This document shows, in pieces, positions 7,861 through 14,424 of a DNA stretch of 18,297 nt (position 1 is the stretch's first letter; the number at the start of each line of letters is the position of its first letter). The stretch spans positions 1 to 18,297 of the forward strand of contig JAGDBH010000264.1 in the NCBI GenBank assembly GCA_017959135.1, read 5' to 3'. The notes under the pieces are model-generated. The model was not told the DNA's origin. It worked only from the letters and a program-made list of their open reading frames with translations, and ran no database searches. Position numbers and translations under genes: made by a program. Source of the stretch: Succinivibrio sp. (GTDB taxonomy: Bacteria; Pseudomonadota; Gammaproteobacteria; Enterobacterales; Succinivibrionaceae).

Positions 7861-7910
7861 TCATTTTTCTGTTGTTGTATAAATATAATAAACAAAGGGA
7901 ATATTTTACT
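7861..7910 (+). promoter_or_regulatory. Probable promoter and ribosome binding site of the Cys leader ORF
   Basis: A perfect TATAAT (7884-7889) lies in a strongly AT-rich stretch, 22 bases before the leader ATG. No good -35 is seen 17 bases upstream. AAAGGGA (7894-7900) is placed 10 bases before the ATG at 7911. If the TATAAT is a true -10, transcription would start very near the ribosome binding site, so an upstream alternative (TATAAA at 7879-7884) is also possible. Confidence 0.35.
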
Positions 7911-8027
7911 ATGACAAATTTATATTTACATAGCAATACAGAGAGCACAGACATCAGTCTGCGCACCTATACCTTTGTTTTCTCTCCAAAGAACCTATCT
8001 TTATACTGTTGTAACTGTTGTTGTTAG
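7911..8027 (+). CDS. Cysteine-rich leader peptide (38 residues) of the methyltransferase-mccB-mccA operon
   Basis: A 38-codon ORF between a terminator and the methyltransferase gene. It starts at ATG 7911 behind AAAGGGA with 10-base spacing and ends at TAG 8025-8027. The peptide ends in LYCCNCCC: five of the last six codons are Cys, all TGT, occupying 8007-8012 and 8016-8024. There is no other Cys in it and no sign of a domain, signal peptide or metal-binding fold. A run of codons for the operon's own end product at the end of a short ORF is the signature of leader-peptide attenuation (as in trp, his, leu and thr operons), and the operon behind it makes cysteine. I therefore infer that ribosome stalling at Cys codons, when charged tRNA-Cys is scarce, raises expression. 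Chance occurrence of such a run exactly here is unlikely, but expression is unproven. Confidence 0.72.
   Translation: MTNLYLHSNTESTDISLRTYTFVFSPKNLSLYCCNCCC
7945..7964 (+). promoter_or_regulatory. Hairpin within the leader ORF (possible pause hairpin)
   Basis: CAGAC (7948-7952) and GTCTG (7957-7961) pair around the loop ATCA. Beyond an A-C mismatch, GC (7945-7946) also pairs with GC (7963-7964). It lies in the leader coding region, about 40 bases before the Cys codons, the position of the 1:2 pause hairpin in classic attenuators. GTCTG could alternatively pair with CAGAC at 8045-8049. Confidence 0.35.
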
Positions 8028-8094
8028 AAAAGACAGCTAATACACAGACTTAGACTTAACTTAAGTCTTTTACATCAAAGCAGAAAGCTTTGAT
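8028..8094 (+). promoter_or_regulatory. Candidate attenuator: overlapping stem-loops between the Cys leader and the methyltransferase gene
   Basis: Immediately after the leader stop codon three pairings are visible. AGACTTA (8052-8058) pairs with TAAGTCT (8062-8068), ending in TTTT (8068-8071). AAAAGAC (8028-8034), which a ribosome stalled on the Cys codons would cover, pairs instead with GTCTTTT (8065-8071), excluding the first stem. AGACTTA is also present a second time at 8046-8052 as an alternative partner. Downstream, ATCAAAGC (8074-8081) pairs perfectly with GCTTTGAT (8087-8094) around AGAAA, without a T tract. Mutually exclusive pairing next to a Cys-codon run is what an attenuator needs. 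The stems are AT-rich and the T tract short, so a classical terminator is not certain; a Rho-dependent or translational mechanism is possible. Confidence 0.45.
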
Positions 8095-8132
8095 TCTCAA
8101 AATAAAATCGACACAGAAAGTGGGATTAAAAA

Positions 8133-8990
8133 ATGACAACATATCAGGGCAGCGTTACAGCCAGAATTTGCGCATGGGCTAGAGCTTATTATTCAAAAAG
8201 CGAAAATCAACCAAGTTTTAATGATTATCTGGCAGAGAAAATCATTGAAGATGACAAGAAGCTTCTTCTGAATCTAATCCTGAAAAAACGCAGACAGGAG
8301 CAGGGGGTATTCAAAAAGAACGTCCTTGATCTGATTCTGCCAATTCCTGTTTCAAGAAGTATCTTTGCTGAGCGCGAATTTCTTGATTTCAAAGAGAAAA
8401 ATCCATCTGCTCAGTATCTGATTCTGGGAGCAGGTCTTGATACCTTCGCCTGGAGAGATACCTCTGATAAGACAAGCTACTTTGAGGTTGATCACCCATT
8501 CTTCCAGAGCATCAAGAAGCAGAGAATCAAGAATCTTCATCTTGAAAACAGAGCAATCTTTGTTCCTGTTGATTTCAGAACAGATTCTCTTAAGGAAAAA
8601 CTGAAGCAGGCTGGTTTTGACAGCAGTAAGCCAACCTTTGTTACCATCATGGGTTTATCTTACTACCTCAATTTCTCAACCTTCATCTCTACACTCAAAG
8701 ATATTCTAGAGCTTTCATCAAAAGTTACTGTTCTCTTTGATTTTTATGAAGAAAAACCATTATCAGACACCGACAGACGCTTTGAAGAGCTTAAGAATCT
8801 GACAAGTTATGTGGGTGAGCCTATGAGCGATGGCTACAAGGCTTCAAATGTTGTTAACACACTTGAACAGCTGGGTTTTGCTGTAAAGCATCTAACACCT
8901 TATGAAATAAAGGAAAAAATTCTTTCCGGTCAGATAAAAAAAATTAAGGCCTATGACAACGTACATTTCATAAAAGCAGAAAAACTATAA
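8133..8990 (+). CDS. LCM-family (leucine carboxyl methyltransferase-like) SAM-dependent methyltransferase
   Basis: A 285-residue class I SAM-dependent methyltransferase of the LCM family (COG3315 type, as Bacillus YktD). Visible: SVTARICAWARAYYS near the N-terminus, the conserved PIPVSRSIFAERE stretch near residue 70, the SAM-binding YLILGAGLDTFAWR at about 94-107, and the acidic FEVDHPFFQ near residue 114. The substrate of bacterial members is mostly unknown. It is the first gene of a unit with mccB (10-base gap) and mccA, behind the Cys leader; the start ATG 8133 has a GTGGGA upstream. In Bacillus subtilis the mccA-mccB operon also begins with a SAM-dependent methyltransferase (yrrT), of a different type. 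I infer a role in feeding S-adenosylhomocysteine, and then homocysteine, into cysteine synthesis, but this is not shown by sequence. Confidence 0.85.
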   Translation: MTTYQGSVTARICAWARAYYSKSENQPSFNDYLAEKIIEDDKKLLLNLILKKRRQEQGVFKKNVLDLILPIPVSRSIFAEREFLDFKEKNPSAQYLILGAGLDTFAWRDTSDKTSYFEVDHPFFQSIKKQRIKNLHLENRAIFVPVDFRTDSLKEKLKQAGFDSSKPTFVTIMGLSYYLNFSTFISTLKDILELSSKVTVLFDFYEEKPLSDTDRRFEELKNLTSYVGEPMSDGYKASNVVNTLEQLGFAVKHLTPYEIKEKILSGQIKKIKAYDNVHFIKAEKL

Positions 8991-9000
8991 GGAAACTACC

Positions 9001-10158
9001 ATGAAAAACTATTCACACATTGAGACATCTTTTATCCACGGCGGTATCAGCACTGACGAATATACAGGCGCAGTAAACGTACCTATTTATCAGACATCAA
9101 CCTATGCACAGAAGAATATCGGCGGAGATGTTAAATGGGAATACTCAAGAACCGGTAATCCAACCAGAGCTGCTCTGGAAAGTCTGATTGCCGAGCTTGA
9201 AGGCGGAAATGCAGGTTTTGCATTCGGTTCAGGAATGGCAGCACTTACTGCTGTAATCTCTCTTTTTAAAACCGGAGATAAAATCCTGATTTCATCAAAT
9301 GTGTACGGTGGAACCTACCGAGTTTTAGACAAAGTCTTCTCTAATTTCGGTATTACCGATGAGATTACCGACACTACCAAGGAAGGTGTTTTTGAACAGG
9401 CTATCACTCCTGATGTAAAGGCAGTGATTATTGAAACTCCAGCCAACCCTCTGTTAACAGTTACAGATCTCGAGGCAATAGCAAAAATAGCTCACAAGCA
9501 TAATCTTGTGGCAATTGCAGATAATACCTTCATGACACCTTACCTGCAGAGACCTCTTGAGCACGGTTTTGACATCGTTGTTCACAGTGCAACCAAATAT
9601 TTAGGCGGTCATTCTGATGTGGTAGCAGGCCTTGTAGTAACCAGAAAGCCTGAACATTCAGAGAGGATTGCCTTCATCCAGAATGCAACCGGTGGAGTTG
9701 CAGGTCCATTTGACTCATTCCTGATGATAAGAGGTATCAAGACTCTGGCAGTACGTATGGACAGACATGCACAGAATGCTCATGATATTGCTGAATACCT
9801 GCAGATTAACAGCGATGTTAAGACTGTTTACTATCCAGGTCTTACCAGCTTTAAGGGTCATGAGATCCACAAGAAGCAGGCTAAAAACGGTGGCGCCATG
9901 ATCTCATTTGAACTGACAGAGGATCATGACATCAGAAAATTCTTTGGAAGCCTGAGACTTATTTCTCTTGCTGAAAGCCTTGGCGGTGTTGAATCTCTGG
10001 TATGCCATCCAGCCTCAATGACTCACGCTTCTATTCCAAGAGATCTGAGAATAAAACTAGGTATTACAGACAATCTGATAAGACTTTCAGTAGGCATCGA
10101 GAATGCTTCAGATCTTATCTCAGACATCAAACAGGCAATCGAAAAAAGCAGAATTTAG
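9001..10158 (+). CDS. mccB: MccB-like cystathionine gamma-lyase/homocysteine gamma-lyase
   Basis: A 385-residue PLP enzyme of the Cys/Met metabolism family, cytoplasmic and usually tetrameric. Visible landmarks: ETSFIHGGISTDEYTGAVNV at the N-terminus, EYSRTGNPTR near residue 47, GSGMAA near 77, VYGGTYR near 101, DNTFMTPYLQRP near 175, the PLP lysine Lys199 in HSATKYLGGHSDVV, and SLGGVESL with MTHASIP near the C-terminus. The detailed wording is closer to what I recall of Bacillus MccB than of E. coli MetB. In that pathway it cleaves cystathionine made by MccA to cysteine, 2-oxobutanoate and ammonia. It starts 10 bases after the methyltransferase stop behind AAGGAAA. Cystathionine gamma-synthase activity is an alternative that sequence alone does not exclude, but the MccA-like partner argues for the lyase direction. 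Confidence 0.88.
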   Translation: MKNYSHIETSFIHGGISTDEYTGAVNVPIYQTSTYAQKNIGGDVKWEYSRTGNPTRAALESLIAELEGGNAGFAFGSGMAALTAVISLFKTGDKILISSNVYGGTYRVLDKVFSNFGITDEITDTTKEGVFEQAITPDVKAVIIETPANPLLTVTDLEAIAKIAHKHNLVAIADNTFMTPYLQRPLEHGFDIVVHSATKYLGGHSDVVAGLVVTRKPEHSERIAFIQNATGGVAGPFDSFLMIRGIKTLAVRMDRHAQNAHDIAEYLQINSDVKTVYYPGLTSFKGHEIHKKQAKNGGAMISFELTEDHDIRKFFGSLRLISLAESLGGVESLVCHPASMTHASIPRDLRIKLGITDNLIRLSVGIENASDLISDIKQAIEKSRI

Positions 10159-10166
10159 GAGAAAAA

Positions 10167-11078
10167 ATGTTTTATTACAATTCAATCAAGGATCTAATCG
10201 GTAACACTCCCCTGGTAAAACTGAACCAGATTGTAAGCAGTGATTCAGTGAACCTGTTTGCAAAGCTTGAGCTCTACAATCCAGGCGGCTCAGTCAAGGA
10301 TCGTACCGGTACCTATATGATTGAAGATCTGGAAAGAAAGAAGCTTCTCAAAAAAGGCGGCACTATTATTGAGGCAACTGCAGGAAATACCGGTCTGGGT
10401 ATTGCCATGGCTGCCCTGAACAAAGGCTATAAGATTATCTTTGTTGTACCTGAAAAGTTCTCTGAAGAAAAGCAGATCCTGATGAAAGCGCTTGGTGCTG
10501 AGATTATCAGCTCTCCTCGCGAGGAAGGAATGCTTGGTGCCTCAAGACGAGCAGAGGAACTGAGAGCTAAGATCCCTGATTCAGTAACCCTTAACCAGTT
10601 TGGCAATATGTCTAATCCTCTGGCCCATTATGAAACCACCGGACCTGAAATCTACAAGGCTCTGGATGGACAGATTGATTATGTCGTAGCAGGTGCCGGT
10701 TCTGGCGGTACCTACAGCGGTGTACTTAAGTATTTAAAGGAACAGAATCCAAATATTAAGGGAATACTTGCTGATCCATACGGTTCAACCATGGGTGGCG
10801 GTGAACACCATGATTACAACATCGAAGGTATTGGTAACGACTTCATTGCCGATACCATGGATATCAAACTGGTTGATGAGGTAATCAAGATTTCAGATGA
10901 CGATGCCTTTGAAGCTTCAAAACTTCTTGCAAGAAAGGAAGGTATCTTTGCAGGTTCATCATCAGGAGCAGCTCTAAGTGCATCACTAAAGCTTATCCAG
11001 CAGGGTGTAAAAGGAAACATCGTTACCATCTTCCCAGATCGCGGTGACAGATATTTCTCAAAGGGTTTATATAACTAG
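10167..11078 (+). CDS. mccA: MccA-like O-acetylserine-dependent cystathionine beta-synthase (CysK family)
   Basis: A 303-residue fold-type II PLP enzyme. The start is ATG 10167, with AGGAG (10157-10161) overlapping the mccB stop; an in-frame ATG at 10002 lies inside mccB. Visible: IGNTPLVKL near residue 11, PLP lysine Lys44 in NPGGSVKDR, the substrate loop TAGNTGLG near 72, the phosphate-binding GAGSGGTYSG near 175, and GSSSGAA near the C-terminus. Features such as KFSEEKQILMKALGAE, the HYETTGPEIY stretch, GGGEHHDYNIEGIG and a terminal PDRGDRYFSKG match MccA of Bacillus rather than plain CysK. MccA condenses O-acetylserine (or activated serine) with homocysteine to cystathionine, which MccB splits to cysteine. 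The length (MccA about 307, no CBS regulatory domains) agrees. Cysteine synthase activity is the main alternative. Confidence 0.88.
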   Translation: MFYYNSIKDLIGNTPLVKLNQIVSSDSVNLFAKLELYNPGGSVKDRTGTYMIEDLERKKLLKKGGTIIEATAGNTGLGIAMAALNKGYKIIFVVPEKFSEEKQILMKALGAEIISSPREEGMLGASRRAEELRAKIPDSVTLNQFGNMSNPLAHYETTGPEIYKALDGQIDYVVAGAGSGGTYSGVLKYLKEQNPNIKGILADPYGSTMGGGEHHDYNIEGIGNDFIADTMDIKLVDEVIKISDDDAFEASKLLARKEGIFAGSSSGAALSASLKLIQQGVKGNIVTIFPDRGDRYFSKGLYN

Positions 11079-11108
11079 TTTTTGTTATTAACTTATTTGT
11101 TCATGGTT

Positions 11109-11166
11109 GGTAGAACGGCTGCTCTGATTATTCAGGCCCGGAGACTAGAGTCGTTCTACCCTTTTT
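11109..11166 (+). terminator. Terminator after mccA
   Basis: GGTAGAACGGCT (11109-11120) pairs with AGTCGTTCTACC (11149-11160), a 12-bp stem with one G-U pair, followed by C and TTTTT (11162-11166). The 28-base interior can add a 5-bp stem between CTCTG (11122-11126) and CGGAG. On the minus strand the hairpin is not followed by a T tract, so it does not look like a terminator for the convergent MATE gene. Confidence 0.85.
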
Positions 11167-11182
11167 GTCTAGGGATTGAGAA

Positions 11183-12520
11183 TTAGGAGTTAAAACCGTA
11201 TTTGATACTGCATTTTCTCATGCAGAACCAGGTCAGAATCAGAGAACTTATCTCAGCTACCACAATAGCCAGCCAGATACCGTTGGCTCCAATCAGTACA
11301 GGCAGAATCAGAATTGCGCCTATCTCAAAGATAAAGGTTCTGAAAATCGAAATAACTGCCGAAACCACACCATTGTTAAGCGCTGTAAAGAAAGCCGATC
11401 CGAAAATTGCAATTCCACTGAACAGGAAAGATACGGCATAAAGCTTTAATGCATGCGAAGTCAGATAACACAGCTCCTTGTCATAGCCTACGAAAATCGA
11501 TGCCAGCAGATCAGAGAATACCTCTGACACCAGAACAATAATGGCACCGCCGATTAATACAAGCTTTAAGGCTCTAATCAGAATCGTCTTGAGCATCTGC
11601 TTTCTTCTGGCACCAAAGTTATAGCTGAATATCGGTGCACTTCCGGTAGCAAAGCCATAGAAGGCTGCGGTAAACAGGAAGCTTAGGTACATAATTACAC
11701 CAAAGGCGGCTACACCATTGTCGCCATAGGTCTTTATAAGCTGGAAATTATAAACAATGGTAACCACGCTTACAGCGATATTGGTAACCATCTCTGACAT
11801 ACCGTTGAAGCAGGATTTAGTCAGAACCTTAATATCAAACTCAGGATTTCTTGATAAAGACAGCAGTGAATCGTTCTCTCTTGAAAAATAGATAAGAGCA
11901 ACAATGACACTTATCACCTGACTTAGAACCGTTGCTATAGCCGCGCCTTTAAGTCCCATATCAAAGACAATGATGAACAGAGGATCAAGCACCATGTTCA
12001 GGACACCGCCTAAAAGAGTGATACAGAAACCGAGCTTTGGCTTTTCTGCTGTCACAAAGAATCCCTGAAGAGAGAAGGACAGAATAAAGAACGGTGTGGA
12101 CAGAAACAGATATTCTGCATACATGGTTGCGTAATACAGCAGTTCTCCCTGAGCACCAAGCATTCTTGAGAGTGGCTCAGAGAAGAAAAAGCAGACAATT
12201 CCAAAGACAGAACCTATTCCCAGCATGGAATAGATGAACATTGAAAAATAGGAGTTAGCCTTTTCTCTGTCACCTTTTCCCAGACAGATTCCGACAAGTG
12301 CATTGCCTCCTGAGCCAATCATAAGACCAATAGCAGCTGCAATAGGAAACAGAGGATAAATAAGATTTACCGCTGCAAAAGGAACCTTGCCCACAAAGTT
12401 AGAGACAAAGAATCCATCCACCATGGTATAGATGGAAGTAAATACCATCATGGCGATGGCGGGGAAAGTAAAGACAATAAGTTTATGAAAATCAAAGTTA
12501 TCAGACAAATGTATTCGCAT
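11183..12520 (-). CDS. MATE family efflux transporter (MepA-like)
   Basis: A 445-residue inner-membrane protein with about 12 hydrophobic segments in two repeated halves, as in cation- or proton-coupled multidrug/toxin exporters. Visible family landmarks are the N-terminal P-A-I-A-M-M-V...MVDGFFVS stretch (residues 20-39), GSGGNALVGICLG near 69, and GAQGELL near 122. In the second half are GATGSAP-like FATGSAPIFSYNFGARR near residue 297 and GANGIWLAIVVAE near 409. The length is normal. It is read from the minus strand with ATG at 12518-12520 and GGTGAG 6 bases upstream, convergent with mccA. The 170-bp inverted-repeat structure at 12540-12710 lies right upstream and may hold its promoter. The substrate is unknown, and no linked regulator gene is present. 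Confidence 0.93.
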   Translation of the reverse strand: MRIHLSDNFDFHKLIVFTFPAIAMMVFTSIYTMVDGFFVSNFVGKVPFAAVNLIYPLFPIAAAIGLMIGSGGNALVGICLGKGDREKANSYFSMFIYSMLGIGSVFGIVCFFFSEPLSRMLGAQGELLYYATMYAEYLFLSTPFFILSFSLQGFFVTAEKPKLGFCITLLGGVLNMVLDPLFIIVFDMGLKGAAIATVLSQVISVIVALIYFSRENDSLLSLSRNPEFDIKVLTKSCFNGMSEMVTNIAVSVVTIVYNFQLIKTYGDNGVAAFGVIMYLSFLFTAAFYGFATGSAPIFSYNFGARRKQMLKTILIRALKLVLIGGAIIVLVSEVFSDLLASIFVGYDKELCYLTSHALKLYAVSFLFSGIAIFGSAFFTALNNGVVSAVISIFRTFIFEIGAILILPVLIGANGIWLAIVVAEISSLILTWFCMRKCSIKYGFNS

Positions 12521-12539
12521 AGAAAGCTCACCCGAGCTC

Positions 12540-12710
12540 TCAAAAAGAACTTATTGCAGCCTGATTTTCACTGTGACGAAGAGACAGTTATCCTGAGGAA
12601 TCATTGGATTTCTCTTAGGGATTTATGGTCAGGATATTTTATATGAGAAATATTTTGAATTTATAGAGTGATTTTCCACTTTATAATCAGGCTAAATGAG
12701 TTCTTTTTGA
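12540..12710. repeat. Imperfect 26-bp inverted repeats bounding a 170-bp segment (MITE-like or paired regulator sites)
   Basis: The left arm (12540-12566) reads TCAAAAAGAACT, five unlike bases, then AGCCTGATT. The complement of the right arm (12685-12710) reads TCAAAAAGAACT, five unlike bases, then AGCCTGATT, with one base difference in spacer length. The two matching blocks thus total 21 identical bases per arm, 118 bases apart. Near the inner ends, TGATTTTC(C)ACT occurs as a direct repeat (12563 and 12669). No convincing target duplication flanks the arms and no coding region lies inside. The structure is seen directly; whether it is a miniature transposable element or two operator sites in the MATE promoter is open. 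Confidence 0.55.
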
Positions 12711-12753
12711 AAACTTCTTGTTTTATAAAAATATTTCTAACCTATTTATAAGG

Positions 12754-12933
12754 CTAGACACCAAATTCGCTTTTATCAAAATTAATGCTTGTGGAAGATG
12801 ATCCTTTTCTCACCGGCAGAATTTTGAGCATGTAAAAGATCACAGACCAAAGTTTTTTGTTTGGAAAAAAACTCAACATCTCCTTGTATGATTCCATTAA
12901 TGACAAACGCGTTATATACGTCATGCCTTTCAT
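12754..12933 (-). CDS. Doubtful small ORF (59 codons), unrecognised
   Basis: A minus-strand ORF of 59 codons from ATG 12931-12933 to TAG at 12754-12756. The peptide has a hydrophobic middle (KLWSVIFYMLKILPV, residues 28-42) flanked by Lys/Arg and a polar tail, so it could be a small single-pass membrane protein. No Shine-Dalgarno sequence precedes it. It could also be a remnant of a decayed gene or chance. I do not recognise it. Confidence 0.2.
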   Translation of the reverse strand: MKGMTYITRLSLMESYKEMLSFFPNKKLWSVIFYMLKILPVRKGSSSTSINFDKSEFGV

Positions 12934-13062
12934 ATCAAGCGAGAACAGAAGAATTAAAAGAACGGAAAGTTTGAACTATTTCTCATTATAAATTAATTTT
13001 TTTCTTAAAATATCATCTTGATTTTAAAGATAATTGCTTATTTAAAGATTAGATTAATACTT

Positions 13063-13091
13063 TTTAATCGAAAATTAGTGATCCTTATACT
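13063..13091 (+). promoter_or_regulatory. Possible promoter of the DUF3334-engB-gmk unit
   Basis: TATACT (13086-13091) matches the -10 consensus in five of six positions. A weak TTTAAT (13063-13068) stands 17 bases upstream. It would give a leader of about 50 bases before the DUF3334 start at 13148. Confidence 0.35.
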
Positions 13092-13147
13092 ATCTTTATT
13101 TGAAACGTCACCTAAACTTAAAAGCAGACACTTGTTATGGAGGGTGT

Positions 13148-13756
13148 ATGGCTAAAAAACCAAAGATTATTGGCAGCAATGATATTATGTTATCTCTATG
13201 CCAGAGTGTTTCTTCTGTTTTAACTTCAGCAACTGGTAAGAAAACCGACTTTGTGCCACTGGTCCAGAAGATTTCTAAAACTGTTCTGACCCCAGATATC
13301 GGTACCTTCGTTATGTTTACCGGTTCCTTCTCAGGTATGGTGGTTATCAATTTCCCTAAAGAAACCGCAATGGAGCTATACAAAGCCTATCTGAGCAACA
13401 TGGGTCTGCCTGAATCTGAAATGGCTAAGAACTACACACAGGATGAGGTAAGTAATTCACTTGGTGAGTTAATGAACCAGATTATTGGTGATTTTACTCG
13501 TTGTGTTAGCGAAAGTTTGCACATTAGGATCGACCAATCACAGCCAAAAATGTTAGTATTACCACGTGAAGTTCAGATTAATATTTCTGTTGATCTGGAT
13601 AATCCTATTTACGGCAAGGTAACTTTCAATACTGAATCAGGTAATGTATTCTATGTTGAACTTGCTATGGATGATACTACATTTACTGCTATTCGTGATT
13701 TTGAGACCAAGAGTGTAGAGTCTCCTGATGACATTTTGGAGCAGTATAAAGTTTAA
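13148..13756 (+). CDS. DUF3334 family protein with CheX/CheC-like phosphatase signature
   Basis: A 202-residue cytoplasmic protein with no signal or membrane segment. The start ATG 13148 is preceded by GGAGGG 4 bases upstream; an in-frame ATG at 13100 lacks such a site. I recognise it as DUF3334, a family of gammaproteobacteria (notably Vibrio/Shewanella relatives) with conserved stretches LVQKISKTVLTPDIGTF near residue 38 and SQPKMLVLPREVQI. Residues 104-115 (SLGELMNQIIGD) carry Glu107 and Asn110 in the E-x2-N arrangement that forms the active site of CheC/CheX/FliY phosphatases. The preceding F-S-G-M-V-V-I-N-F-P...A-M-E-L pattern is also CheX-like. A role in dephosphorylating CheY-like proteins is inference. 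It heads a probable unit with engB (21-base gap) and gmk. Confidence 0.78.
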   Translation: MAKKPKIIGSNDIMLSLCQSVSSVLTSATGKKTDFVPLVQKISKTVLTPDIGTFVMFTGSFSGMVVINFPKETAMELYKAYLSNMGLPESEMAKNYTQDEVSNSLGELMNQIIGDFTRCVSESLHIRIDQSQPKMLVLPREVQINISVDLDNPIYGKVTFNTESGNVFYVELAMDDTTFTAIRDFETKSVESPDDILEQYKV

Positions 13757-13777
13757 CGATATTTAGATATTTATTAC

Positions 13778-14413
13778 ATGACAGATACTATCAAAAAAGC
13801 TGTCTTAGATTTTAGAAAAACCAAATTTGTAACCAGCGCACCAGATATTTCGAAGCTACCGGAGGATCTGGGCGCTGAAATTGCTATTATTGGTAGATCT
13901 AATTCAGGCAAATCTTCATCAATTAACGCAATTTGCGATCAGAAAAATCTAGCCAAAACCAGTAGAACCCCAGGTCGTACCAGACTGATTAACCTTTTTA
14001 CGGTTACCGATAAGAAGTATCTTGTAGATCTTCCTGGATACGGTTATGCTCAGGTTCCTGAAAACATGAAAAGACAGTGGCAGAAATCCATGACCGACTA
14101 TCTTCAGCAGAGAAAGAGTCTTTGCGGCATTGTGGTCACCATGGATATCAGAACACCACTTCGAGATCATGACCGCATGATCATCGACTGGTCTATTGCA
14201 TCCAATCTGCCAGCCCTTATACTGCTGACCAAGGCAGATAAGTTTGGAGTCAACAAACGCAAGGAAATGGTAGGCGAAGTTAGAACCGCTCTTTCAGAGT
14301 TCGGTGGCAACTTCAAGATTATCGCTTTCTCAGCACTTAAAAAGATTGGCATTGACGAAACCAGAGAAGTATTAAAGAACTGGTTCGATCTTGCACACAC
14401 TGACAACGAATAA
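13778..14413 (+). CDS. engB: EngB/YihA ribosome biogenesis GTPase
   Basis: A 211-residue GTPase of the TrmE-Era-EngA-YihA group, needed for assembly of the large ribosomal subunit. GTPase motifs are complete: G1 GRSNSGKSS (residues 39-47), G2 threonines in SRTPGRTR (62-69), G3 DLPGYGY starting at Asp84, G4 TKAD at 151-154, and G5 in the SALKK stretch near 188. The length equals that of E. coli YihA (210). The ATG at 13778 lacks a visible Shine-Dalgarno sequence (the upstream 15 bases are only A/T-rich), so translation may depend on coupling with the upstream gene 21 bases away. In E. coli the gene neighbours polA and spf; here it sits next to gmk instead. Confidence 0.95.
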   Translation: MTDTIKKAVLDFRKTKFVTSAPDISKLPEDLGAEIAIIGRSNSGKSSSINAICDQKNLAKTSRTPGRTRLINLFTVTDKKYLVDLPGYGYAQVPENMKRQWQKSMTDYLQQRKSLCGIVVTMDIRTPLRDHDRMIIDWSIASNLPALILLTKADKFGVNKRKEMVGEVRTALSEFGGNFKIIAFSALKKIGIDETREVLKNWFDLAHTDNE

Positions 14414-14424
14414 ATAAAGACATT

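Larger units (their letters stand above)
12521..13147. other. Gene-poor divergent intergenic region (627 bp)
   Basis: This stretch lies between the divergently read MATE and DUF3334 genes and is AT-rich. It contains the paired inverted repeats at 12540-12566 and 12685-12710, a doubtful minus-strand ORF of 59 codons (12754-12933), and a possible promoter for the DUF3334 gene (TATACT at 13086-13091). I see no tRNA, CRISPR or recognisable transposase fragment in it. Confidence 0.7.

Noticed and set aside
10002..10166. N-terminal extension of mccA from an in-frame ATG at 10002
   Set aside because: It is the out-of-frame shadow of the mccB 3' end; ATG 10167 has AGGAG and gives the normal protein length.
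11109..11160. Bidirectional terminator serving both mccA and the MATE gene
   Set aside because: On the minus strand the hairpin is followed by mixed sequence rather than a T tract, so only the plus-strand role is supported.
12698..12726. Terminator-like AGTT...AACT with T runs downstream of the right inverted-repeat arm
   Set aside because: Only 4 bp of stem in very AT-rich sequence and no gene upstream on the plus strand that would need it.
13100..13147. Upstream start for the DUF3334 gene at 13100
   Set aside because: No ribosome binding site precedes it, and it would lie about 9 bases from the probable -10; ATG 13148 has GGAGGG.
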